In this document: positions 23,906-34,328 of the stretch, one piece after another
Position numbering within the stretch: the stretch's first letter is position 1
Layout: every line of letters begins with the position of its first letter
From: Istiophorus platypterus
Taxonomy: Eukaryota > Chordata > Actinopteri > Istiophoriformes > Istiophoridae
NCBI GenBank assembly: GCA_016859345.1
Contig: CM029112.1
Coordinates: 12,455,589-12,519,588, forward strand
DNA: 64,000 nt
Reading direction: 5' to 3'
Made by a program: the position numbers and the translations under genes
The notes under the pieces: model-generated
What the model saw: only the letters and a program-made list of their open reading frames with translations
Told to the model about the DNA's origin: nothing
Database searches by the model: none

Positions 23906-26900
23906 GCACAATGAGTTGAGTCGCCACCTCTTTGCCACAGTCTTAACCAAAAGTGAGTACTCTGAGCTTCCATTGCTTACTATTTGTTAAATGGGTTTGG
24001 GACTGCATAGAGTTCATGTTTTCCTAATATTGTGCCCACCCTTTGTGTCCGAGGGAACCTGAGCTATGTACTTAGGTACCACAAAGCCTATAAAGCTTAT
24101 TGGTGACAAAGTCTGTGTGAAAAAGAAATGAACTGTGCTGAGTTTTTTTCTGAGCAGTTTTTTTTTTTTCAAAGACGCTGAAAATATAAGGAAACCGAGA
24201 CAAAAGAAAAGCTTCATCGTCATGTTTAGGTAAAAGGCTTTTATGGAATATGTCACTCACAAAGTATCTAATTTTAAATGCTTTAATTCATATAATTTCA
24301 CCATCCATTCTGTGCACTAAAGGCATTACATGTTGGATATTGAAAGGGTACACCAGCACTTAGGGTGCCCTGCTGTCTCACCTCTGTGGGGAAGAAGGAG
24401 CTGTGACATTTAGGCCTCTGTACTTTGCAGGCCCTGGGCCAGCTGTGAAAGCCGGCCCAGAGAGAGTTACTGAGTGTGGGGTGGAAATGCCAGCAATCAG
24501 GCAGGTGGCTTGTCACAATCTCTCCACTTTAATGTCTTGAGTGGAGGCAACTTCATGACTACTTAAATTAAAAAATCTTTGTCTTGTTCCTGATTTCATA
24601 GGCTAACACACAACAACACGCAAGCATCTCTTCACCTACACTAAAATAATTAGTTGCACAAGACGAATCATTCTTCAAAAAAAATGTGGAAATTCATTGC
24701 ATTTAAGCGAGAGGGAGTTTAGAGGATTGCATCTGTCCTTCCATGCAACCCACACAGGAAATAAAGGAAACAGTGACTTGCTCATGTACTGTAAGAGCTT
24801 TTTCTTCTCCTTTTCCTTTTACAGTGGCCAGTGTCCAAGAACAGTCACGGTGGTTTCAGAACAATGCAGTTTGGCCAAAATCATAGAGGGGAAATCCACA
24901 TTTTACCCAAACTTACCATACACACCCACTCGTCTGAATTCCCCAGCTTGACCTCAAATACACATCAAGTCAACTCATACTTGTAAGACTGTGCATCAAA
25001 CGGGCCGACACAAACAGTACCAACCTGCCACCCACACAACCCCAGATCCTGAAGGCTCTCATTAGGGCCACAGTAACAAGAGGTGTGTTCATATACATGT
25101 AGGCACACAGACAGAAACACAGAAGAAATTCTCATGTAGAAAAAGATCTACAAAAAACCCCCAAACCACTGCACATACATTAAAAATACTCCACATGACT
25201 AAATGAACAATTTTAAAGGTTGAGGTGCAGCAATAAAATCATAAAATTTTCAGCTTTTCTTTATTAAATCCTTATTTGCAAGCAGTGGTATGCATCCCGA
25301 TGAACATGATTGCAGATCCTCTCATACCATTTTTCACCCTCATGCACACACGTTTCACTTCTTTGTGGCAAAAACCAAAGTCATGTTTTCACAGTCATTA
25401 CCCACATTGAGAACAGACATCACAGTCTCTATATTTATGCCATTTTTCACTTCGAATGAACATGAAGCTCAGAGTTCGCCTAGTCCACCCTACAGTAACT
25501 AATGATAGCTGGTCTCACTTTGGTCATTGTCTAAAATTAAAAATTTTGGGGGTTGTATGTAGAGAACCATGCAAATCCAGCATTCAATTGATTAGTTAAA
25601 TTTAATATGTAGTGCTACGTGGCTTTGTCTATGCAACAAGCAATAACCATTTTGAATGAGTCACCATAACTGATTGAGTTGCTGCTTATTTGTTGCCTCA
25701 GCCTCCCTGTGACTGAGCCGAACCTGTGTTTTCTGCTCTCTCATCCATGGGTTTCGCACCTTACACACGCGTGCACATTTTTTTTCCCAACTATTGAAAC
25801 ACTAATGCTATTATAACAGTTCAACTATTTTGCCCTTCACCATCAAACGCAGAACTTCATCCTTCTTTGGCTTTGGAGCCGAGCATTCCCCATACCTTTT
25901 TGACTGAGTATAATTTGAACCTGCTTCAAGAATGCGATGAACAATGAAAGAAGTGTTGTGGACCGATGCAGACAGGGGCTAATGCGTATTTATTTCACTG
26001 AGTAGCGCTGCTTGGTAAAGCCACCATAGCACATACCCAGGGTAATGGCTTGACAAATCAGATCTGTCAGACTATTGACACTTGCCACTTCTCCTTGCCT
26101 CGCAGGTAAAGAGAGAGCTTACTCACAAGTGTAGGGAGAGAAAAGAGGATGCATATACCATACCACAGTTAAACCACTCGAGAATACTGGCAATTTGTTG
26201 CACTTATATAAACCTATTTAAGACTATTATATTTTATATACAAGCACTCTGTTGCCAGTGAAAGAAAGGTGGGAGGGAGTGGCGGGTCAAAAAGTTGATT
26301 GCAATATAAAACATAAACGTCTCTTAAAACCCACTGCAATAATCATTTATATTTTATACATAAAATCATCTTGATAAGAAAGTATTTATGTACACATTGC
26401 TCAGAAGAAGAACTGCTGTAACTCACTAATGCAAGAATTCTTCATTGTTTTGTACTTGCACGTGTATGTGTACATGTATGCTACTGTTTAGTAGTTTTAG
26501 TTTGAATTTAAGTTTCAGGTCTTCCTGTTTTCATTGTTTTGTTGGAGACAAACTGGCATGAAACTTACAGCGGAGTTTATTATTTGGACAGCAAACTGGT
26601 ACTTTGACAGCAGCAGTGCACTCATCAAAAACAAATTCTGAGGCCAGGTTTCGCTTGTTCTGTTATTTTTTGGGGGTAGATTACAGCAAAGGGGAAAACA
26701 AATGATCCAGTCTTTGCCATTGGAAATTGTATTGTAGCCTACGGTATATTGCAATATAATTATGTAAGGCCTCAGTCTGGGTGTGATATTAATTTCACCC
26801 CCTCAAAAAATGTATCCCCTTTTAGTTAATCGTGACGAAAAAGACTTTAAAAATCTTCAGTTTAGTAATCTCCAAATATTTGCCATGATACAGTGTTTCA

Positions 26901-28282
26901 TATTCCATAAGTCAAAGTATAGAGTAATAAAAATGGATGCACTTCCTTGGCGTTGAAAGAGCATTACAAGAAGAATGGAGCTCCTGTGGAGGGGCTATAT
27001 TTGGCCTCCTCAGCATCTCCTTTGGTGCTGCGGCTCAGCATGGTGGCTTCTTAAACAGCCTAAACACTCTCTGGGAGGCATCCTTATTTGAACAAAGCCC
27101 TTCAGACATTATAAACAACACGTCTGGCTCAGCGGAAGTAGCAGTAACTGCTACAATGGATGTAGTCATATAGTACAAAGCCGCGATGTTAAAACTGACA
27201 CGGTTACAGGGGTTGCTTCATTAAACATATTGGAAATAGTTTTGGAAAACCAAATTCAAATTGATAGAAACAGAAAAGAAAACATAACCAGCAGATATAG
27301 ACAGACATACATAGGGACAGGAATCAGAAAACAGGAAACCAAATTATGAGTTGGAAGAGCTGGACCACCAGGCCACAGACGTTTGATATATTTTTTCTGT
27401 AATCTACAGAGACCACTGCAGTTAATTAACGATCTTTGTTTTTAGATTTAGTAACCTTTTGGTGGCTTTAAGTGACTGGTGACAAATTTATTTTAAGATT
27501 TGGGAAATCAGCCTGTAACTACTGTAATCGCAAGAATAGAGTGGGAAAGGTCAGTGTGGACAGGGTCTGTCATCTGGTGACATGAAGTGACCTTTTAGAA
27601 ATTCAGTAGCTATTTTCTTTTGAAAAGGACTGGCAATGTTGCCACAACAATATTAAACGAACGCAAAGTAAAAATACATTTTCTTGCATTTCCTTCATTA
27701 ATCCACTATGTTTACCTCTAAAATGAACATAAGGTCTCTAATAAAATCAATTTTATAGTTTAAAAAATTTATGAGGCAGCTATTTGAAAATGAATAACGC
27801 TTTCATTCAGCTGTTGATATGTGCTTTACCCTGATTATTTTGCCTCCTATGTTTGCTCCCATTCAAAAAGCAATGATCTCCCCATATCACACATAGCTCT
27901 GTCTGTGTACCAGACGTAGCATGTCCACAATCACAGCATGCAAGCCTTTTGAGCAGTTCCTGATAAGACGTTTTGGCACTGCACATGATTAATATTTGTC
28001 ATATGTAACAGATAAGCCTCGATTAAACAGTGTGATGGGTGTGACATCTGTGGAGGAAGGAATGAGACAGATATAGTACCATTAAATATACATGTAGGCG
28101 AAGAAAAATCTCCCCTATGATGACTTTGCTTTAGTGTGAAAACATATTTTGGCATTCGGCCATCAATTAAAAGAACCCATGAAAACAGGGGTTTAAGCTC
28201 TCAAACATTCCTTACAAAACTGTTTTCTCAAAATCCAGTCTGGCCACCTTTGAGTATTGTGAAATTTGTACTTTCATTCAGC
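23906..28282. other. unique non-coding DNA
   Basis: No gene is called. A stretch at 24825-24951 behind a strong acceptor-like sequence is treated as a weak exon candidate in the findings. From 26930 to 27170 an open 78-codon frame lies in relatively GC-rich, repeat-free DNA, but the protein is not recognised and no splice pair frames it. The remainder is AT-rich with no recognised repeats. Confidence 0.5.
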
Positions 28283-28542
28283 TAGAGCTGTAATGACTAG
28301 TTGATTTGAATAATTTTTCAAGCACAAAAGCCAAGCATTGTTTTGTTTTTTCATACATTAGAGTAAACGAAGTATCTATGATTTTGCATTGATAACTAGA
28401 CAAAACCAGATGTCTGAATGCATCTCCCTGGGCTGTGAGAAATAATAACTGGCATTTTTTCTATTGTTTTCTGACATTTTATTGGACAAACAATTACTCG
28501 AATAATTAATCGATAATGAAAATAACTGTCACTTGCAGTCCT
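28283..28542 (+). mobile_element. hAT-type miniature element (MITE)
   Basis: The left end TAGAGCTGTAATGACTAGTT and the reverse complement of the right end (AGGACTGCAAGTGACAGTTA) are terminal inverted repeats of the AGAGCTGCAA / AGGGCTGCAA type. Internal landmarks match a very common fish element: ATTTTTCAAGCACAAAAGCC, AGTAAACGAAGTATCT, CTGGGCTGTGAGAAATAATA, TTTTCTGACATTTTATTGGA and AATTAATCGATAATGAAAAT. It has no coding capacity and would have been moved by a hAT transposase in trans. No clear 8-bp target duplication remains, so the copy is old. Confidence 0.85.
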
Positions 28543-28755
28543 TCGTTAGGTAGGAAATTAGTAAATCAGGTCAAAGAAGGAAACCGAGATCAACAGCATG
28601 TTCATGTAGGCCAGTGTATGTAACAGAACAGATTGACTTCAGTCTTGTGTAGACCATGGAAACACTGATTCTGAACTGAGCGCCATGTCACATTGCACTT
28701 TGTTTGTTTTGCTCTGACCAATTTGTAATTTGTGTCCTTGTATGAGCAAAAAATG

Positions 28756-28757
<2 letters not shown>

Positions 28758-28804
<47 letters not shown>
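28758..28804 (+). repeat. (AT)n microsatellite
   Basis: About 23 AT units, uninterrupted. It is self-complementary and able to extrude a cruciform. Confidence 0.95.
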
Positions 28805-28807
<3 letters not shown>

Positions 28808-29780
28808 TGTATAAAATGATCAGTTGAAATGTGCAAGACCCACCTGTTGCTGGTGGATGAAATAATAAACATTATATACTAACATACTATAATAAACATC
28901 TCCAGATCATGCTGCTTTTTTTTCTTAAATATAGTTAAGCATATAGTTTTTTTTTCTATAATATAGTTAATTGGTTATAAACATTGTGGTTATAAACATA
29001 GTACCAAGAACCCACTTCAAAAACATTCAAAATCTTCAAAATTCACTTAAAGTATTTAGTGAGTATTCTCAAGCAGGAGGGCAGAGAGAAAACACAGATT
29101 GGGAGGAAGGACTGTAAGAGGTAATGTGAGGAAAGGGTTAATCTGGAAAAACAAGATGTACTCTTCTTCCTCACCAGAGGGTTACATAATCTGGATTTAA
29201 GCTTCACTGTTAAGGTGTCCCAGTGGTCCCCCTGCAGATGCCTCTGGTGTAGGAATCCACATATAGTTCAGATTTACTATATATTTTTTGTGGAACCACT
29301 GCAAACTTAGATGGAAGGATATATACCCAAAGACAGCATGCTCACACTCACTAAGCAACTGAAAGCGATGATTATACTGGGGAGAAGGTTTGTTGTGGAA
29401 ACTGCTTTGCCAGATCACAATATATAAAGTTGTAGTTATTGAAAAAAAATAGAGTAACTGAGCCTTTTTAACAGCCAACAGATCTGGGAAGTTCTCTTCA
29501 ATGTCAACAATCTCTACTGGCATCAAAAACATGTAGATCTAAGCAGCTCAAGGTCACCAATCACAGTTCTTTTGGTATCCATGTCACATCACTTTAGCCC
29601 CGTAGCCCTGATGTGTAGATCCAGATGCATGTCAGCTCCAGCAGTACCTCTGGCAGAGCTGCAGAGAACCTTCTGAAACGTCTACAACAGTATAATGAAA
29701 GAGTATAAATCCCGCTTTAACTGACAGACAACAGCATCAAAGACTGAAAAATCCCCAACCTGATTTAAGAGTTATGAATC
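28805..29780. other. unique non-coding DNA
   Basis: A minus-strand frame of 111 codons (29197-29532) is one of the longer frames in the window outside microsatellites. Its translation has no domain I recognise and no supporting start context or splice sites. It is left uncalled. Confidence 0.5.
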
Positions 29781-30969
29781 AGGGCTGCGAGAATGAGAGT
29801 CACAATTTTCTTATTTAGAACTGATCCACTTTTCTCTCTCATTTTTTTTCAATGTAAATAATTATTGATTATTAATTGATTATTGAACTCATTTACCTGA
29901 TAAAGAAGAAAAGACAACAAAAAATATGATGGTTGCTAATATGAGATCAGCAAATCAACTCTGGACAAGAGAAAGGGGACGCCCCTGTTTTCATCTTAAA
30001 TGCAACAGCTTCATGAATCTGACATTGAGCTTAAGTCAACTTCTGTCTCGTCCTCTCTTGCTGACACAACCGTTGAAAAAGTATTTTTCTGTGCGTAAGG
30101 TGATGAAAAAGGAGAGGTTGTTGCTGCAAAATGATGTATTTCCTGCAATTCTGACTCCACTGTTGTTTGATGCTGAGTGCAGATAGTGCAACATTTGAAA
30201 AATAGTTGCGGGAGGGCATTGAGTAGGGTTTGTCTGGGCTAATGATGATTTTCCTAAATCCCTCTTTGCAAAGTGTTGATGGGAGTCATATCTTTGGCCA
30301 AGGGATAAGTGATCGCCTCTTTAATCTCCTTGTGTCTATAAGAGCTTGAAAGATATGGTGATTCACTGTCAGGTGACGGGGATTTTCTCCTGACGTTTTC
30401 TTGGTCTTTACAGCTTTTTTATTTTGTAGTTTTTGGGGATGTTTGAGGTGATTATATTAATTTGTAGTGTTGCTAATATGGAAAAACACTGCTTGCAATA
30501 TAGACGATTTTGACTGTCATCGCCTTGTCTGAATTCAAGTAATTTCCGCATCTTGGAATGTCAATCTTTTTCCTGTACAATCACAGTTGGGTTGGTTAGC
30601 TCCTCATCTCGTTCTCACCAACATTAGTAGGGTTTTCTTTTGGATTCATTTTGTCTCTTTTTATTTTTCCTTACACAGGTTTCCTCTCACACCGTCATTG
30701 CCTCTCTCTCACTCACTCGCATTGCGTTTATTTTTTCTTGCTGCCGGTTTCTGCTGCTCTGCAACACATGGTGTAACGCTGCATGGTCATTTGTTGAGGG
30801 GGAAATTAGGACCACTTGTTTTTCATGCAGCTGATGTCCCTAATGAAAATGCAACACAATCATTGTCATTTGGAAATGAGGAAGCATAGAGGTATCAACT
30901 ATGATTCACACCTTTTTAAAAAATATATGATTAACTCGTTTTTACTATGATTAAATTGTGCAGTCCTAG
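29781..30969. mobile_element. hAT-like DNA element, 1.19 kb, non-autonomous or decayed
   Basis: The left end is AGGGCTGCGAGAATGAG. The right end, reverse complemented, is CTAGGACTGCACAATTTAAT. Both fit the (C)AGGGCTGCAC ends of fish hAT elements. Immediately outside are TATGAATC (29773-29780) and TATGAACA (30970-30977), an imperfect 8-bp match (6 of 8) as expected for a hAT target duplication. The interior has an A/T-rich left part and a C/T-rich stretch at 30660-30730. No intact transposase is seen; frames of 86 and 100 codons inside do not match hAT transposase clearly. Orientation is undetermined. Confidence 0.6.
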
Positions 30970-32800
30970 TATGAACACCTTCACTGCTACTGGCAAATAG
31001 TCTGCATAGAGTAACCTGGCAGTGGGTGCAGAGGTTACATGATGGCCTTGTTTACAACAAAAGAGCAATGTAAACCACAGCAGGATGTAACCTTTTCAAG
31101 TTCTTGTTAAAATGCTGTTGTGGAAAAAGTGTGTTTGGTTCTTGTGTAATGAAGTCTGCAGATACAGTTAAGGTAAGAACACTGAGTATATATTGGGATG
31201 GATGTTGCACTGCAGTGGTAACAAGATAAAATGACCAGCAGGTGAATGTGACTGTGAATGATTGTGGCTGTGAATTGGAGCATTCGGTCTACTAAGCTTC
31301 CACAGTGATTGTCCTTTCCCATCAGATTTACCTTTCTTTTTCTTCCCTCTCTGTATTCTCATCTCCCTTCATGAAGCACAAAGGTAATTGATTTCATTTG
31401 TGCTACACAAGCTAATATTCAATCACTGCAAGCTCCTGACCTTTGGAGTGTGAAACACTTAGCTGTGCTAATTCTGTCACCATCCAAGCAGCGTTGTATT
31501 CAGAGGCCTGCTAGTCCTCTGCCACCAGGCAATAATGGCTTATCTGCTTAGCCTGCTAAATGAGGTGTAAAATGAAATGGCACATGGTTTGTTTTCCATA
31601 TTTGAGTAAAAGGCAGCTGTGTTTTCTAAATGAATCTCAGTTTCTCTGGTCACTGACGAAGTAAGCCAGCATTTGTTTTAAGGCAATTTTTGGTTCAATT
31701 TTCAGCGTTTCACTGATTCAATATTTTAATTCTTCGAAGCAATAACACTTTCATTCATTTTTGCATATAAAGATATTTTTGTAAAGATTTTTTGTGTGGC
31801 GTTCTTTTTATTCATTTATTTATCATAGCATCTCCATAGTTAATTAAATAATTTGGTTATCGGCAACCCATTTATATGGATGCAGATCTTTCTATAACAT
31901 GAATGTCATTTTGTCTTCGTAATGGGCAAGATTTCTATATAAATGATTCTTATGAAATAAAAACTTTTTTTTTCTCCTGCTATTACAACAATCAATAGGG
32001 ACAACTGTGGCAAGGTTGAGGTTTTAGATTGCTGTTATTGAAAAAACATAACTTGGCAAGCTCCACTTGCAGAGGCCAATGTATTTGTCATTTGTTTAAT
32101 GCTTGTGTCAGATGGGGGATGACTGTGGTCAATGCCAGAAGATGCTATTCTTTTCTTTACATGTCAAATGCTTTCTGGCAGTTTTCTGCCCAGCGAAAAT
32201 GAGAAACACCTTCTGTGCATTCTGAGGTGAGATTTCCTAGGCACAACTAAAAGGTTGCAACAAATTGCCAATGTGGGTTGCTGACATGCTCAAGGAATAA
32301 CTATGCTTTTCACCTGCAACATAACCCTGATCTTACAAGAGATTGTAAATCTCAACTTGGCTGCTTTATTAGAAATGAGCTTTCTTTTCTTTTCCAAGAA
32401 AGACAAAAAACAGTGTGCAGTTATTAAACATGAGGATTTTTTTTCTTTTTAATTTTGCATCTTAAAACCAACTGTGTTGCATCTATTCATGAATGATGCA
32501 TGGCCTGGGTCTTACTGTGGAGGCCATAGTAGATGCAGAAAAATCAAAAACAATCTCACTTATTTTGAAGCCTTCCATGTGTAAGATTTATCTTGTTGTG
32601 GACTCTGAGGGCATCTTTAGACCACTGGGATTAGATAATCCTTGGTATTATTTGAATCCAACATTAAAAATAATTGTCAGTACAAGGAGAGATACCTGCT
32701 GATTAATTATTTTTAGTTGAAGTATACCACCCTGAATACAAGAGCTAAGTAAGATACAAATATTTATATAAACAGCACAACACATACATACATTACAATC
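30970..32800. other. unique non-coding DNA
   Basis: No gene is recognised. The block 31400-31640 is repeat-free, less AT-rich and evenly composed (GTGCTAATTCTG, GGCAATAATGGC), and is a possible regulatory element by inference. The remainder is AT-rich. Confidence 0.5.
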
Positions 32801-32996
32801 ATATTCCACAGGGAACACATCATAGTTACATTCTTGAAGGTAACACATCACTATGCCATTCTTCTAGGTAACAAATCATATTCACATTGCAGAAGGGAAG
32901 ATGTAACTGTGACATTCTGGAGAGGAACACATGTTAATCACATTCTATAAAAGAACACATTGGAACCGCAGTCTAGAAAGGAAAAAACACAATCAG
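32801..32996 (+). repeat. 28-bp minisatellite, seven units
   Basis: Seven consecutive units of exactly 28 bases start at 32801, 32829, 32857, 32885, 32913, 32941 and 32969. Most begin CATTCT, followed by a purine-rich GAAGG/GAGAGG part, then GAACACAT and an A/T end such as TAATCA. Units differ from each other at many positions, so the array is old, but the phase is kept with no indel. A weaker eighth unit may precede it (32773-32800). There are no spacers, so it is not a CRISPR array. A cytoplasmic or coding role is not suggested: the frames through it contain stops. Confidence 0.85.
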
Positions 32997-34242
32997 GTTC
33001 TATCGCTAAATTTATTGCCTTGTAAATGGGTCAATAATGTTATCATGAGTTTGGCAACAAATTAAAACTTACAATCTGGGATTATTAAAAAATGGGAAAT
33101 CCTGTTGATTACCGGTAATCCAAAGATCCCTCAGATTTACTAAATATTCCAGAATAGTCATTCTGTTTTAATTCTCAGTCGCAAAGCAGAAAGCATGATA
33201 TTCATCTTAAGACAAACTGGATTTTGGAGAAGTGCTGCCCAACCTTGAGGAGTGACTCAACGTCTCAAATAAGATTTTGGTTAAAGCAGTCACACAGACA
33301 TTGTTGAGCCAAGAAAAAATGATTGTCATCTGTGGTTTTCATCTAAATGCAAAGCAGAAGTCATAGAGTGTTAATCTTGAGTCAGTATCCATAAGATTCA
33401 GCTTTAATTTAAGTGTTAAGGGTTCTACAAACTGCTGCAATTCTTACCTGTTTAATATAAGACCACTGACTGTGCCGACATGTTTAGGTACATATTTAAT
33501 GAGATTTATTTTGCCATGTTTTCTGCCCCTCTAGATCATCAGAAAGAGCCATTTTGGAATAATTTAATCAAAACTTCCTTATGACACTCTGTGACAACCC
33601 ATTCAATCACTTTGACAGTGTTCCCTATTCCTGTCTAACTAAAGTGTTTATTGACACTGACAGCTCAAAACACTGTCTCTAAAAACAAGCACCCTGTCAA
33701 AAGGATGAAAAACCACACAGCTGCTATCCCCCACTGCCTCTGGACTATTAAGCAGTCAGGGCCACACGCACGACCTCGTATATAAACTTACAGTATGTCG
33801 TCTCTAGCCTTGACCAAAAGAGAATGCAGGACTGATATTTTCACTTTTTTCCACTTAAATTACTGTAACCCCACAAAGAGTGACATTTCAGATAATTGAC
33901 AACAGGTAAAAGAGAAAAAGATGATTATTGTTAGGGTCTGTCTAACTGACTTGTGGGCATGGTGATGTCCCTGTAAGTATATGCCACAAAACCTAGAATT
34001 ATCTTATTTTTGTCTAAATTCAAAGTCCTGTCACTGAAGAAAAAAGATTCTTTTGACTGGGACAAACAAAGTACAGTTTAAGGCTATCCAGGCAATCACC
34101 TGCTTCCCAGTACCTATTATCCCCAAGAGGAACTTGCACAGCTCCTCTAAATGTCTTCCAGCAGCATTGCTCTCCAACTGGCTCTCATATTTCTGCTCCA
34201 ATGGATGATAAAATAAAATCCCGCCAGCTGCACATGCACAGA
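32997..34242. other. unique non-coding DNA
   Basis: AT-rich unique sequence with no recognised gene or repeat. Confidence 0.6.
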
Positions 34243-34328
34243 AACACACGCACACACACACGCACACACGCACGCACGCAAACACACACACACACACATA
34301 CACACACACACACAGACACACACACACA
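34243..34328 (+). repeat. compound (CA)n/(CGCA)n microsatellite
   Basis: CA units are interspersed with CGCA blocks (CGCACGCACGCA near 34269-34279) and single-base changes over about 86 bases. The 133-codon minus-strand frame that runs through it is rich in Cys-Val repeats and is an artefact. Confidence 0.95.

Noticed and set aside
29197..29532. 111-codon minus-strand reading frame that looks mildly protein-like
   Set aside because: No known motif, no homologous pieces in neighbouring frames and no splice signals. A protein search could reopen it.
29926..30186. Possible hAT transposase C-terminus (KYFSVRKVMKKERLLLQ) inside the 1.19-kb element
   Set aside because: It only loosely resembles the hAT dimerisation region, lies near the left end rather than the 3' end expected, and has no supporting upstream domains.
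32801..32996. CRISPR-like array with 28-base periodicity
   Set aside because: The units adjoin directly with no spacers and differ from each other throughout. The genome is a vertebrate. It is a minisatellite.
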